A stretch of DNA of 64,000 nt from [Mycobacterium] zoologicum (GTDB lineage: Bacteria; Actinomycetota; Actinomycetes; Mycobacteriales; Mycobacteriaceae), in assembly GCF_020172665.1 (NCBI RefSeq), contig NZ_CP083985.1:4252755-4316754 (forward strand), read 5' to 3'. The notes beneath the pieces were generated by a model. That model saw only the letters and a program-made list of their open reading frames with translations. It searched no databases and had not been told where the DNA came from. Positions 49,321-58,690 of this stretch are shown piece by piece. Positions within the stretch are counted from its first letter, which is position 1. Each line of letters starts with the position of its first letter. The position numbers and the translations under genes are program-made.

Positions 49321-49853
49321 GGCAGGCTATGCGGGTGGCCTGCGCGGGGCTGTTCGCGCTGGCTGTGCTGTTCGCCGGAGCCGGGGTGGCCGCCGCGCAT
49401 GCGGTTCTGGTGTCCAGCGACCCGGCTCGCGGCGCCGAGTTGGCCAGCGGGCCGCAGCGGGTCAGCGCCACCTTCAACGAGCAGTTGCAGACCAGCTTCG
49501 CGGCCATGACCGTGGTCGGCCCCGACGGCAACCTCTGGTCGACAGGCGACACGCAGGTCCAGGGCGCGGTCGCGAGCGTCGGCGTCCGCCCGCTCGGACC
49601 GGCCGGCACCTACACCGTCAACTACCGGGTGACCTCGGCCGACGGGCACGTGGTCACCGGTTCGTGGCCGTTCCAACTGGCGGTGGCCGGGACCGGCGAG
49701 CCGGGGCCGGCGGCGTCTGATCACACCGAGGCTGCACCGCTGCCCCGCCGCTATGCCGATCCGGCCACTGAGGACCTGCCGATCTGGCCGTTCGTGGCCG
49801 GCGCGGTGGCGCTGGTGGCGGGAGGACTGTGGCTAAGCCGGCGGCGGCACTGA
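49317..49853 (+). CDS. CopC-domain copper resistance-type protein
   Basis: Product of 178 residues: signal peptide, mature AHAVLVSSDPARGAELASGP (CopC copper-site histidine at the new N-terminus), beta-sandwich with the second site SADGHVVTGSWPFQL, and a C-terminal membrane anchor ending SRRRH. Partner of the upstream YcnI-like protein, a pairing common in actinobacteria. In M. tuberculosis this slot holds only Rv3851, a short membrane protein. Confidence 0.87.
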   Translation: MRQAMRVACAGLFALAVLFAGAGVAAAHAVLVSSDPARGAELASGPQRVSATFNEQLQTSFAAMTVVGPDGNLWSTGDTQVQGAVASVGVRPLGPAGTYTVNYRVTSADGHVVTGSWPFQLAVAGTGEPGPAASDHTEAAPLPRRYADPATEDLPIWPFVAGAVALVAGGLWLSRRRH

Positions 49854-49890
49854 TCGCAGCGGACTTGCGAATGCTGGCATGATGGGCGAC

Positions 49891-50352
49891 ATGACTGACC
49901 CTCAGGGCCAACCTGATCACGAGTCCGCCCCCACGCCTGAGCCCGCCGCCGCGCCCGATCCGGCCGCCACGCCTGAATCCGCCACCGCCCCTGAGCCCGC
50001 CGACCAGCCGGTGACGCCGCCGGCCAAGAAGGCACCGGCCAAAAAGGCACCCGCCAAGAAGGCCGCGAAGAAGGCTCCGGCGAAGAAGGCACCCGCCAAG
50101 AAAGCACCCGCCAAGAAGGCACCCGCCAAGACGACTCCCGCTCCGGCGATCGCGAACGGCACCCGGCCGCTGACTGCCGGCGCCAAAGAGACCGCGGCCC
50201 AAGCCAAGTCGACGGTGGAATCGGCGGGCAACGCACTTCCGTCGGTACCGGCGCCGACCCAGCCGTCGGTGGTCCCGCTGGTGGCCGCGGGTATCGGCGG
50301 CCTGCTGGTCCTGCTGCTGCTGCGCCGGTTACTGCACGCACTGCGCGGCTGA
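49891..50352 (+). CDS. hns: Lysine-rich histone-like protein Hns (Rv3852-like)
   Basis: Product of 153 residues: acidic/proline-rich head, about eight PAKKA/KKAPA repeats (about 45-85) resembling histone H1 tails, [21 protein letters not shown], and a C-terminal transmembrane helix with an RRLLHALRG end. It would tether DNA to the membrane. ATG at 49891 (MTDPQ) matches Rv3852; an ATG four codons upstream is possible. The tandem AAG-GCA-CCG-rich codons make the DNA itself repetitive. Confidence 0.9.
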   Translation: MTDPQGQPDHESAPTPEPAAAPDPAATPESATAPEPADQPVTPPAKKAPAKKAPAKKAAKKAPAKKAPAKKAPAKKAPAKTTPAPAIANGTRPLTAGAKETAAQAKSTVESAGNALPSVPAPTQPSVVPLVAAGIGGLLVLLLLRRLLHALRG

Positions 50353-50360
50353 ACCCGGCT

Positions 50361-50834
50361 GTGAGCATCGACTTTCGGCCCACCGCCGACCTGGTCGACG
50401 ACATCGGCGCCGACGTGCGCAGCTGCGACGTGCAGTTCCGCCAGCTGGGCGCACGCACCGAATTCGCCGGCCCGATCAGCACGGTGCGCTGTTTCCAGGA
50501 CAACGCGCTGCTGAAGTCGGTGCTGTCGAGTCCGGGCCATGGCGGGGTGCTGGTGATTGACGGCGCCGGGTCGTTGCACACCGCGTTGGTCGGCGACGTG
50601 ATCGCCGAGCTGGGCCGGGCCAACGGCTGGGCCGGGCTGATCGTGCACGGCGCGGTGCGCGACGCGGCGACACTGCGCACCCTCGACATCGGCATCAAGG
50701 CGCTGGGCACCAACCCGCGTAAGAGCACCAAGACCGGCGCCGGCGAGCGCGACGTCGTCGTCGAGCTCGGCGGTATCAGCTTCGTCCCCGGCGAGATCGC
50801 CTACAGCGACGACGACGGCATCGTCGTCGTCTGA
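50361..50834 (+). CDS. rraA: RraA-like protein (annotated menG in M. tuberculosis)
   Basis: Product of 157 residues of the RraA/HMG-aldolase fold with [39 protein letters not shown], the family core. The old name MenG (menaquinone methyltransferase) is not supported: no SAM-binding motif. It may modulate RNase E or act as an aldolase. GTG start 8 bp after hns. Followed by yggS on the same strand. Confidence 0.93.
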   Translation: MSIDFRPTADLVDDIGADVRSCDVQFRQLGARTEFAGPISTVRCFQDNALLKSVLSSPGHGGVLVIDGAGSLHTALVGDVIAELGRANGWAGLIVHGAVRDAATLRTLDIGIKALGTNPRKSTKTGAGERDVVVELGGISFVPGEIAYSDDDGIVVV

Positions 50835-50851
50835 GTCCGGGCGACCAGACC

Positions 50852-51586
50852 ATGACAGCTGACAGCCTGCGGGACCGCTGGGACGCCATCCGCGGGCGCG
50901 TCGAATCGGCCTGCCACGATGCCGGGCGTGATCCGGCCGAGGTCACGATTCTGCCGGTCAGCAAGACGTTCGGCCCCGAGGTGATCCGGGAGGCGGTCGG
51001 TCTGGGTCTGCACCGATTCGGGGAGAACAAGGTTCAGGAGATCCGCGAAAAGTACGAGCCCCTAGCCGACTGCGGGATCGACTGGGTGATGATCGGGCAC
51101 CTGCAGACCAACAAGGCCGGCGTGGTGGCGCGGCTGGCCACCGAGGTGCAGTCGCTGGACCGGCCCAAGCTGGCCGCGGCGCTGGACCGGCAACTGCGCG
51201 CCGAGGGCCGCACCATCGACGTGCTGGTACAGGTCAAGACCTCCGACGAACCCAGCAAGTACGGTCTGGACCCGGCTCAGCTGCCGGGGTTCCTCGACGA
51301 ACTGGCCGACTGTCCCACCATGCGGGTGCGGGGCCTGATGACCCTGGCGATCAACACGAGCGACCCCGAAACGATTCGTGGCTGCTTCCGCCGGCTACGC
51401 CTGCTGCGCGACGAAGCCGCCGCACACGGTCATGACGTGCCCCGGCTGTCGATGGGGATGAGCGGCGACTTTCCGCTGGCGATCGCCGAAGGCGCCACCG
51501 AGGTGCGGATCGGGACCGCGATCTTCGGGTCCCGACCCCTCCCCGACTCCTACTACTGGCCCGAGAAGAACCCCGAGAAGAATTAG
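50852..51586 (+). CDS. YggS/PLPBP-family pyridoxal phosphate homeostasis protein
   Basis: Product of 244 residues with the PLP lysine in LPVSKTFGPEVIREA (about residue 38), FGENKVQEIREK, WVMIGHLQTNKAG and LSMGMSGDFPLAIAEGATEVRIGTAIFG. A single-domain alanine-racemase-like barrel without catalytic activity, controlling free PLP. Stop overlaps that of the convergent ethA-like gene (TTAG). Not present next to rraA in M. tuberculosis, where ethA follows directly. Confidence 0.93.
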   Translation: MTADSLRDRWDAIRGRVESACHDAGRDPAEVTILPVSKTFGPEVIREAVGLGLHRFGENKVQEIREKYEPLADCGIDWVMIGHLQTNKAGVVARLATEVQSLDRPKLAAALDRQLRAEGRTIDVLVQVKTSDEPSKYGLDPAQLPGFLDELADCPTMRVRGLMTLAINTSDPETIRGCFRRLRLLRDEAAAHGHDVPRLSMGMSGDFPLAIAEGATEVRIGTAIFGSRPLPDSYYWPEKNPEKN

Positions 51587-53061
51587 GCGTTGACTGCCGC
51601 GCGGTGCTTGCTGAACTTCAGCGACTTCTCGTCGACCTTGCCGTAGCGGATCAGCCGCAGGTCCAGCAGGTAGTTCTGCTTGAGCCGCCACGGGGCCTCC
51701 GAACCCGACCGGGGCAGGTTGTCCATCGCCCGGCGGAAGTACCCGGGACTGAAGTCCATGAACGGCTCTTCCTTCACCGCAGTACCGGGGTGTTGCGGCT
51801 CGACCCGGTTGAAGCCGTGGTCGTCCATGTAGTTGAGCACTCGGCAGACGAACTCCGAGACCAGGTCGGCCTTGAGCGTCCAGGACGCATTGGTGTAGCC
51901 GAAGCTGACCGCCGCATTGGGCACGCCGGAGAACATCAGACCCTTGTAGGTCATGGTCTTGGGCAGGTCGATCGGCTCGCCGTTGCGCAGCAGCGTCGCC
52001 CCGCCCAGCAGCTGCATGTTCAGGCCGGTCGCAGTGATGATGATGTCGGCGTCGAGCTCCTGGCCGGAGTTCAGCCGGATCCCGGTCTTGGTGAACGTAT
52101 CGATCGTGTCGGTGACGACGTCGGCCTTGCCGCTGCGGATGGTCTTGAACAGGTCGCCGTTGGGCGCCAGGCACAGCCGCTCGTCCCACGGGTTGTAGCG
52201 CGGACCGAAGTGCTTCTCCACGTCGTAGCCCTCCGGCAGCCGATGGCGGGCCATCGCCATCAGGGTCTTGCGCATGTACTTCGGGAACTTCCGGGCCAGC
52301 TGGTACTGGGCCGTGCTGAAACCGATGGCCTTCCAGCGGTTGACGAAGTGGGCAAGGTTCTTGGGCAGGAACCGGTTGGCCTGCTCGGCGATGGGGTCCA
52401 CCAGCGGCAGTGAACCGACGTAGGTCGGCGAGCGCTGCAGCATGGTGACGTGCCCGGCACCGGAGTCGGCCAGCGCGGGGATCAGGGTGACCGCGGTGGC
52501 GCCACTGCCGATCACCACGATCTTCTTGCCGGCGTAGTCCAGGTCCTCGGGCCAGTGCTGCGGGTGCACAATCGTGCCGCCGGCGCCGGTGAAGTCCTGC
52601 GAGCCGGGGAACTCCGGGGAGTAGCCCTCTGCGTAGTTGTAGTAGCCGCTGCACGCGAACACGAACGACGCGGTGATCTGCTCGGTCACCCCGTTGTTGT
52701 CGACGGTGACCTCCCACTGGTTGTCTTCGTCGGACCAGTTCGCGGACAGCACCCGGTGCCGGTAGCGGATGTGGGTGTCGATGCCGTTCTCTTCGGCGGC
52801 CTCGTTGATGTAGTTCCAGATGTCGGCGCCTTGGGCGATCGAGTGGGACGAACGCCACGGCTTGAACCGGAAGCCCAAGGTGAACATGTCGGAGTCGGAG
52901 CGGATTCCGGGGTATTTGAACAGGTCCCAGGTGCCGCCGAGATTGTCCCGGGCTTCCAGGATGGCGTAGCTCTTGGAAGGGCAGCGGTTCTGCAGGTGCC
53001 AGGCCGCGCTGATACCGGAGATGCCGGCGCCGACGATCACAACGTCGAGGTGTTCAGTCAT
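51583..53061 (-). CDS. ethA: EthA-type Baeyer-Villiger monooxygenase, copy 1
   Basis: FAD/NADPH monooxygenase of 492 residues; EthA activates ethionamide in M. tuberculosis. Motifs: FAD site VIVGAGISGISAAWH, BVMO fingerprint FTGAGGTIVHPQHWPED, NADPH site VVIGSGATAVTL and TASWTLKADL-like NASWTLKADLVSEFVCR. The stretch GYDVEKHFGPRYNPWDERLC and the C-terminal RLIRYGKVDE make it closer to Rv3854c than copy 2. It is not adjacent to ethR, being separated by the PGRS gene and copy 2, but keeps an EthR-type half-site array upstream. Confidence 0.9.
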   Translation of the reverse strand: MTEHLDVVIVGAGISGISAAWHLQNRCPSKSYAILEARDNLGGTWDLFKYPGIRSDSDMFTLGFRFKPWRSSHSIAQGADIWNYINEAAEENGIDTHIRYRHRVLSANWSDEDNQWEVTVDNNGVTEQITASFVFACSGYYNYAEGYSPEFPGSQDFTGAGGTIVHPQHWPEDLDYAGKKIVVIGSGATAVTLIPALADSGAGHVTMLQRSPTYVGSLPLVDPIAEQANRFLPKNLAHFVNRWKAIGFSTAQYQLARKFPKYMRKTLMAMARHRLPEGYDVEKHFGPRYNPWDERLCLAPNGDLFKTIRSGKADVVTDTIDTFTKTGIRLNSGQELDADIIITATGLNMQLLGGATLLRNGEPIDLPKTMTYKGLMFSGVPNAAVSFGYTNASWTLKADLVSEFVCRVLNYMDDHGFNRVEPQHPGTAVKEEPFMDFSPGYFRRAMDNLPRSGSEAPWRLKQNYLLDLRLIRYGKVDEKSLKFSKHRAAVNA

Positions 53062-53073
53062 GACGACAGGTTA

Positions 53074-53123
53074 TCAACGGTGTGTTGAGTTAGTCAACGG
53101 TGCGTTGAGTATTTCGACGGCGC
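53074..53123. promoter_or_regulatory. EthR-type operator array upstream of ethA copy 1
   Basis: Alternating half-sites every 10 bp: TCAAC (53074), GTTGA (53084), TCAAC (53094), GTTGA (53104), TCGAC (53114), each separated by 5 bp. The array ends 12 bp before the ethA start codon. EthR is known to bind its operator cooperatively as several dimers, which fits such an array. Confidence 0.75.
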
Positions 53124-53151
53124 GTAAATGACGTGCGTCGGCGCCGAACGG

Positions 53152-53188
53152 GGAAAGCCCCACACGCGCGGGGCGTGTGGGGCTTTCC
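53152..53188 (-). terminator. Hairpin after the PGRS gene
   Basis: A perfect 16-bp stem, GGAAAGCCCCACACGC (53152-53167) against GCGTGTGGGGCTTTCC (53173-53188), with a 5-nt loop. It lies 20 bp past the PGRS stop. A related palindrome lies upstream of the same gene at 56272-56298. Confidence 0.8.
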
Positions 53189-53207
53189 AACCGTTGTACT
53201 GCGGAAA

Positions 53208-56042
53208 CTACGGCGTCGTGCCGGGCGTGCCCGTGCCGCCGTCGGTTGCGCCGGTACCGCCGGTGGCACCCGCGCCGCCGTTGACCGCACCGGCGTTGGT
53301 GCCGATCGACCCCGGCCCGGTGGGAAGGCTCGGCGTGACCACTGTGCCGCCGCCACCGCCGGCACCACCGGTGCCGTTGGCCGCGTCGCCCAGCCCGCCG
53401 TTACCGCCGTCGCCGCCGTCACCGCCGTGGACGTTGTTGACCGGGCCCGACGTGCTCGTGGTTCCACTGCTGATCGCCGCCGGCGGGGCGCCGGTGCCGG
53501 TCCAGCCCCAGCGGATGTCGCTGCCGTCGCCGCCCTTGCCGCCGGCACCGCCGTTGCCGCCGGTGCTGCCGGCACCGACACCGGTGCCGCCGTCGCCGCC
53601 GTCGCCGCCGAGGCCGCCGTTGGAGCCGGCAGCGAAGTCGTCGCTGCCACCGTTACCACCGGTACCACCGTTACCGGCGACGAAGCCGCTGCCGCCGTCG
53701 CCGCCGTCGCCGCCGGCACCGGTGACATTGGCCGCGACACCCAGGCTGGTGTTGCCGGCGCTGTCGATGTAGCCCAGCGGCTGCAGGTCCGGGCCCGCAC
53801 CGCCGGTGCCACCATTGCCGCCGTTGGCGCCGTTACCGGCCTGCCCGGCCGCACCGCCGGCCGTGCCGGCACCTGCCGCACCGCCGTCGCCGCCGTCACC
53901 ACCGTCGCCACCCTTGGCTCCGACGCCGACGTTGTGGCCCTGCAGGGAATCGCCGCTGTCGCCGTGGTTGGTGTTACCGCCGTGGCCGCCGTTGGCCCCG
54001 TTGCCACCGGCGGCGCCGTTGCCGCCGTTGGAACCGATGCCGGTGGTGCCACCGCCGGCACCGCCGTTGCCGCCGTTGCCGCCGGTGCCGCCGTTGCCAC
54101 CCGGGGTACCGTCGCCCGCCGCGTTGAAGGCGCCCTCGGCATTGATGCCGTCGGTGCCGGCCGCGCCGTTGCCTCCGATGGCGCCGTTGCCGGCGACGCC
54201 GCCGTTGCTGTCGGTGCCCGCGGTGCCGTTGGCCGAGGTGCCGCCGGCGGCACCGTTGCCGGCGTTACCGCCGCTACCGCCGTTACCGCCGGCGACGCTC
54301 GCCATCGTGGCGTTGGCGCCGGCGCCGCCGTCGGCGCCGTTACCGGCCGTGCCCGCGTTACCGGCGACGTTGGCGGCCAGCTCACCGGAGTTACCACCGT
54401 TGCCGGCGTCACCGCCGTTACCACCGGAGACGCCGTTGCCGTTGCCGTTGTTGGCGAAGCTGCCGGCGGTGCCCTTCACACCATTGCCACCGGAGCCGCC
54501 GTTGCCGCCGTCGCCCCACTTACCACCGTTACCACCGGCGCCACCGTTGCCGCCGCTGGTTCCGGCCAGGGCGGCGCTGTCGGCGGCCGCGTTGTAGCCC
54601 GCACCACCGACACCACCGTTGCCCGAGACCTCGGGGGTGATCACACCGTCGGAGCCCTTGGCGCCCGGAGCACTGCCGGTACCGCCTGCGCCGCCGAGAC
54701 CAGCGGTTTGGCCCGGGTCGCCACCATTACCGGCGTTGCCACCGTTGGGGTGGGCCGCGGTACCCGCGGCGCCGTTGCCACCGTCGCCACCGAGCCCGAC
54801 CGTGCCACCGTCGCCACCGTCGCCGCCCACACCCACGGTGCCGTTGGCTCCACTGCCGACGTGGTCTGCGGTACCCGCGGCACCGCCGTTACCGCCGACG
54901 CCACCGTTGGCGCCGTTGCCACCGTTACCGCCGTTGGTGCCGTTGCCGTCACCGTTGTTGTCGAAGGTGCCGTTGATGCCAGTCGCGCCGGCGCCACCGG
55001 TTCCACCGGTGCCACCCTTACCGCCGGCGCCACCGTTACCACCGTTACCGAGGATCTCGCCGCCCTTACCGCCGACACCACCGTTACCACCGTTGGCACC
55101 CTGCGTACCGCTGCCGCCGTTGCCGTCACCATTGTTGGCGAAACTGCCGGCCGCACCGGTCAGGCCGGTACCACCGACACCACCGGCGCCGCCGTTACCG
55201 CCGTTACCGGTGTGCGGTCCGGCGTCGCCGCCGTTGCCACCCAGGCCACCCAGGGTCGCCGCGTAACCGTCGGTCGCATCCAGGCCGTGTCCACCGATAC
55301 CGCCGTCGCCACCGTTGCCGATGCCCAGCAGGCCCATACCGTTGCCGCCGTTACCACCGGTGCCGGCCAACACCACATTGCCGTTGCCGTCGACGAACGC
55401 GCTCGCACCGTTGCCGCCGGTGCCACCGAAGCCCATGACGCCACCACCGGCGCCGCCGTCGCCACCGGTGCCGGCGTAGGTCACGCCGTCGATCGTCACG
55501 GTCGAGTCCGCAGCCGCGGCACCGCCGGCACCGCCGTTACCGAACATGCCGGCCGCGCCACCGTCGGAACCGTTGATGCCGTCGCCGCCGTCACCGAACC
55601 AGAAGCCACCGTCCTGGGCCGCAACCACCACACCCTGGTCGTTGACGTAAGCGTCCGCGCCGTTGCACAGCACGCCACACGAGTCACCGGTGGCGAACAT
55701 CTGGTTCATCGGGTCCAGCCACCAGTCGTTGGCCGAATTGGAGACCAGCGCCTCCATCGGGTCATAGATCGCCTGGTACAGCGCGGAGTCGAAGGACAGC
55801 CACGCGTCCGGGTCACCGCTGAGCAGCCCGCCCAGATCACCGAGCGAGAACGCCGCCGAACCAGGAATCTCGATGTCAGAACCGAACCACGAGAAGGGGT
55901 CGAACAAGTCGAAGTCCGCCTGCGCAGGCGTCGCCACCAACGGCGTCATCCCGAACGCAAGAAACGCCCCCACCGACGTCGCTGCACCGGCCAACCGACG
56001 ACGAACCGCCCGGGCGTCCTGACCACTATCCCGTTTCGACAT
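53208..56042 (-). CDS. Secreted PGRS-repeat protein lacking a PE domain
   Basis: Product of 944 residues. There is no PE motif; instead there is a basic head and signal peptide ([31 protein letters not shown]). A non-repetitive domain follows (to about residue 110) with [39 protein letters not shown]. Over 800 residues of GGNGGxGG/GxGGxGG repeats come next, interrupted by [10 protein letters not shown] and SAALAG-type breaks. Predicted to be exported by Sec or Tat, not ESX-5 (inference). ATG at 56042 with AAAGG upstream. Inserted between two EthA paralogues; M. tuberculosis has nothing here. Confidence 0.85.
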   Translation of the reverse strand: MSKRDSGQDARAVRRRLAGAATSVGAFLAFGMTPLVATPAQADFDLFDPFSWFGSDIEIPGSAAFSLGDLGGLLSGDPDAWLSFDSALYQAIYDPMEALVSNSANDWWLDPMNQMFATGDSCGVLCNGADAYVNDQGVVVAAQDGGFWFGDGGDGINGSDGGAAGMFGNGGAGGAAAADSTVTIDGVTYAGTGGDGGAGGGVMGFGGTGGNGASAFVDGNGNVVLAGTGGNGGNGMGLLGIGNGGDGGIGGHGLDATDGYAATLGGLGGNGGDAGPHTGNGGNGGAGGVGGTGLTGAAGSFANNGDGNGGSGTQGANGGNGGVGGKGGEILGNGGNGGAGGKGGTGGTGGAGATGINGTFDNNGDGNGTNGGNGGNGANGGVGGNGGAAGTADHVGSGANGTVGVGGDGGDGGTVGLGGDGGNGAAGTAAHPNGGNAGNGGDPGQTAGLGGAGGTGSAPGAKGSDGVITPEVSGNGGVGGAGYNAAADSAALAGTSGGNGGAGGNGGKWGDGGNGGSGGNGVKGTAGSFANNGNGNGVSGGNGGDAGNGGNSGELAANVAGNAGTAGNGADGGAGANATMASVAGGNGGSGGNAGNGAAGGTSANGTAGTDSNGGVAGNGAIGGNGAAGTDGINAEGAFNAAGDGTPGGNGGTGGNGGNGGAGGGTTGIGSNGGNGAAGGNGANGGHGGNTNHGDSGDSLQGHNVGVGAKGGDGGDGGDGGAAGAGTAGGAAGQAGNGANGGNGGTGGAGPDLQPLGYIDSAGNTSLGVAANVTGAGGDGGDGGSGFVAGNGGTGGNGGSDDFAAGSNGGLGGDGGDGGTGVGAGSTGGNGGAGGKGGDGSDIRWGWTGTGAPPAAISSGTTSTSGPVNNVHGGDGGDGGNGGLGDAANGTGGAGGGGGTVVTPSLPTGPGSIGTNAGAVNGGAGATGGTGATDGGTGTPGTTP

Positions 56043-56501
56043 CCACACACCTTTTCTACTGTGGGAACGCCGCGTGCAATCTGCGACGTTCATTAACCGA
56101 CCCTAAGTTGGCCCAGAAGTTACCAGACAGTCTGAACGAATGTCTAACTAATTTAGCCAAACTGTAAGTATGTTGCGGCCTCGATTACGTGCCTTTTGTG
56201 AGCATTATCAGGTCAAACGGCCTTGACGGGTATGTCGACCTGAGTTCATTTCCCGGCACTCAACGGAGGAGGTCCCATACGCGTGAGGCGTGTGGGACGC
56301 CGCGAAGCTAAGCAGAAGAACTCCCGTGGTGTCCATTTTCGTGACCTGGCGGTTCGTATTGGTGCCCGGTCGGGCGTTCACTCAGGATCCGATCGGATTT
56401 ACAAAAACAGTCTGTGAGCTGCGGATACCATCGGACGTGAAGACAGTCACTTAGAGTGCCCTGGCGAGAATTCGATCACATTTAGACCACTAATTCGGAA
56501 T
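56043..56501. other. Gap between PGRS gene and ethA copy 2
   Basis: 459 bp with no convincing gene, markedly more AT-rich than the surroundings (for example 56100-56180 and 56330-56500), which is unusual here and may hold the PGRS promoter. The palindrome at 56272-56298 is the only clear structure. Confidence 0.55.
56272..56298. repeat. Palindrome related to the PGRS terminator hairpin
   Basis: GTCCCATACGC-GTGAG-GCGTGTGGGAC: arms pair at 10 of 11 positions. The core CCCAYACGC-N5-GCGTGTGGG is shared with the hairpin at 53152-53188, so related palindromes flank the PGRS gene on both sides. Confidence 0.7.
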
Positions 56502-57971
56502 TTAGTCCTTGGGTCGCGACGAGGTGGAGGTGAACAGCAGGTGGCCGTCATCGACCCTGGTCCGCCGGATGAACGCCGAATCCAGCAGGTAGTTGTCGTG
56601 CAGCCGCCACGGGCGGTGCGACCCGGCCCGGGGCAGGTGCTCCAGGGCGCGCAGGACATACCCGGAGAGCTGCCTCACCAGCGGCCGATCCTGGACGTGC
56701 GGGTCCGGTTCACGAGGAACCACGGTGTCAAACGCCTGAGAGTCCATGAAGTTGAGCACCCGGCAGACCGACTCCGACACCAGGTCGGCCTTCAGGGTCC
56801 ACGACGCGTTGCTGTAGCCGACGGTGAACGCCAGGTTCGGCACGCCGCTGAGCATCATGCCCCGGTAGGCCACCTTGTCGCGCGGGCTGATCGTTTCGCC
56901 GTCGCGGCTGATCTCGGCGCCGCCGAACAGCTGCAGGTTCAGCCCGGTCGCGGTGATGATCACATCGGCGGGCAGCTCATCGCCGGAGCTCAACCGAATC
57001 CCGGCCGGAGTGAACGCCTCGATCTCGTCGGTGACCACGTCAGCCCGGCCGGAGCTGATCGCCGCGAACAGGTCCCCGTCCGGAGCCAGGCACAACCGCT
57101 GGTCCCACGGCTGATAATCGGGGCCGAAGTGCTTGGCCACATCGAACCCCTCGGGCAGCCGCCGGCGGGCCATCCGCATCAGGGTCCTGCGCATGAAGTT
57201 CGGGAAGCGGCGACTCACCTGGTAGACGCCGACCTGTCCGACGATGTAGCCCCACCGATTGGCCCGGGCAGCGGCCCGGGCCGGCAGCAGCCGGTTGAGT
57301 CCGCGCGCCACCGGGTCGACCGAGCGCAGCAACCCGATGTAGCCCGGGGATCGCTGCACCATGGTGACGTGGCCGGCGCCGGAGGAGACCAGCGCCGGGA
57401 CCAGCGTCACCGCGGTGGCCCCCGAGCCGATCACCGCGATCTTCTTGCCGGTGTAGTCCAGATCCGCCGGCCAGTGCTGCGGGTGGATGACCGGCCCGGT
57501 GAAGTCCTCAGCCCCCGCGAACTCCGGTGAGTAGGCGTCGTCGTAGTCGAAGTAACCGCTACAGGCGACCAGGAAACCGCAGGTGATCTCGACGGTCTCG
57601 CCGTCCCGGTCGATGGTCAGCCGCCAGCGTGCGTCGGTGTCGCTCCAGGCGGCGGCCACCAGTCGGTGGCTGTAGCGGATGTGGCCGTCGATGCCGTGCT
57701 CGGTGACGGTCTCGCGCAGGTAGTCCTGGATCGCCGCGCCGTCGACGATGGTGGTGTCGGACGTCCACGGTTTGAACCGGAAGGCGAAGGTGTACATGTC
57801 CGAGTCCGAGCGGATTCCCGGGTAGCGGAACAGATCCCAGGTGCCGCCCAGATCGGTGCGGCGTTCGAGAATGGCATAGCTCTTCGACGGGCAGTGGCGC
57901 TGCAGATGCCACGCCGCGCTGATCCCGGAGATGCCAGCGCCGACGACCACGACGTCGAGGTGTTCGGCCAC
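56502..57971 (-). CDS. EthA-type Baeyer-Villiger monooxygenase, copy 2, divergent from ethR
   Basis: Product of 489 residues starting at a GTG (VAEHLDVVVVGAGISGISAAWH). BVMO fingerprint FTGPVIHPQHWPADLDY and second nucleotide site AVIGSGATAVTLVPAL. Length equals M. tuberculosis EthA. It holds the ethA position next to ethR, with the operator array between them, but its C-terminus (YLLDSAFIRRTRVDDGHLL) is further from Rv3854c than copy 1. Likely EthR-repressed. The long upstream frame through the operator is rejected. Substrate unknown. Confidence 0.9.
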   Translation of the reverse strand: MAEHLDVVVVGAGISGISAAWHLQRHCPSKSYAILERRTDLGGTWDLFRYPGIRSDSDMYTFAFRFKPWTSDTTIVDGAAIQDYLRETVTEHGIDGHIRYSHRLVAAAWSDTDARWRLTIDRDGETVEITCGFLVACSGYFDYDDAYSPEFAGAEDFTGPVIHPQHWPADLDYTGKKIAVIGSGATAVTLVPALVSSGAGHVTMVQRSPGYIGLLRSVDPVARGLNRLLPARAAARANRWGYIVGQVGVYQVSRRFPNFMRRTLMRMARRRLPEGFDVAKHFGPDYQPWDQRLCLAPDGDLFAAISSGRADVVTDEIEAFTPAGIRLSSGDELPADVIITATGLNLQLFGGAEISRDGETISPRDKVAYRGMMLSGVPNLAFTVGYSNASWTLKADLVSESVCRVLNFMDSQAFDTVVPREPDPHVQDRPLVRQLSGYVLRALEHLPRAGSHRPWRLHDNYLLDSAFIRRTRVDDGHLLFTSTSSRPKD

Positions 57972-58006
57972 GGGCAAACAGCGTAGCAATGCCCCACCCC
58001 CTACTC

Positions 58007-58049
58007 TCGACATACTGTTGATTTTCTCAACACGGTGTAAACTATCGAC
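58007..58049. promoter_or_regulatory. EthR operator array between ethA copy 2 and ethR
   Basis: TCGAC (58007), GTTGA (58017), TCAAC (58027) and a weak GTAAA (58037) follow the same 10-bp alternation as upstream of copy 1. A further TCGAC at 58045 is slightly off phase. TGTTGA-N5-TCAACA is the best palindrome. The array reaches the ethR GTG, as expected for autorepression. Confidence 0.75.
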
Positions 58050-58050
58050 C

Positions 58051-58689
58051 GTGACCCCGCCCGGCCCGACGCGAACCCGCAGCCGACGCTCCACACGCCC
58101 GTCCGGCGACGACCGCGAGCAGGCGATCCTGGCCACCGCCGAACGGCTGCTCGAGCAACGGCCACTGGCCGAAATCTCGGTCGATGACCTGGCCAAAGGT
58201 GCCGGCATCTCCCGGCCGACCTTCTATTTCTACTTCAAATCCAAAGACGCCGTGCTGCTTTCGCTGCTGGAGCCGTTGATCGCGTCGGCCGACTCGGAGT
58301 TCGTCGGTGCGGTGCAACGCCTGCCGACCGACCCGCGCCGGATCTGGCGCAGCGGCATCAAGGCGTTCTTCGTCGCGTTCACCTCGCACCGGGCGATCGC
58401 CCGGGCCGGCACCGAGGCGCTGGCCACCAGTCCGGAGTTCCGAGCGGTGTGGAACGGGTTCATGGGCAGGTGGATCGAGCAGACCGCCGCGATGATCACC
58501 GCTGAACGTGAACGTGGTGCGGCCCCGATCACCATCGACGCCGTGGACCTGGCGACGTCGCTGAATCAGATGAATGAACGGACCATGATGGCCGCACTGG
58601 TGGCCGAGAAGCCGTCGGTGCCGCACGAGAAGGTGGTCGACACGCTGACCCACATCTGGGTGAGCAGCATCTACGGTCAGGCGTCCTGA
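58051..58689 (+). CDS. ethR: TetR-family repressor EthR
   Basis: Product of 212 residues clearly matching EthR: RPSGDDREQAILATAERLLEQRPLAEISVDDLAKGAGISRPTFYFYFKSKDAVLLSLL (helix-turn-helix), then SGIKAFFVAFTSHRAIARAG and MNERTMMAALVAEKPSVPHEKVVDTLTHIWVSSIYG. The C-domain forms the hydrophobic ligand tunnel. GTG at 58051 is directly beside the operator array. Expected to repress both EthA-type genes. Confidence 0.95.
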   Translation: MTPPGPTRTRSRRSTRPSGDDREQAILATAERLLEQRPLAEISVDDLAKGAGISRPTFYFYFKSKDAVLLSLLEPLIASADSEFVGAVQRLPTDPRRIWRSGIKAFFVAFTSHRAIARAGTEALATSPEFRAVWNGFMGRWIEQTAAMITAERERGAAPITIDAVDLATSLNQMNERTMMAALVAEKPSVPHEKVVDTLTHIWVSSIYGQAS

Positions 58690-58690
58690 C

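Noticed and set aside
53300..55600. Dense GCCGCCGTTGCCACC-type repeats resembling an array
   Set aside because: They are coding PGRS repeats on the minus strand, without spacer structure.
53133..56096. A 987-codon open frame on the + strand opposite the PGRS gene
   Set aside because: It is the antisense shadow of glycine-codon repeats, giving a low-complexity alanine/valine/threonine protein without any motif.
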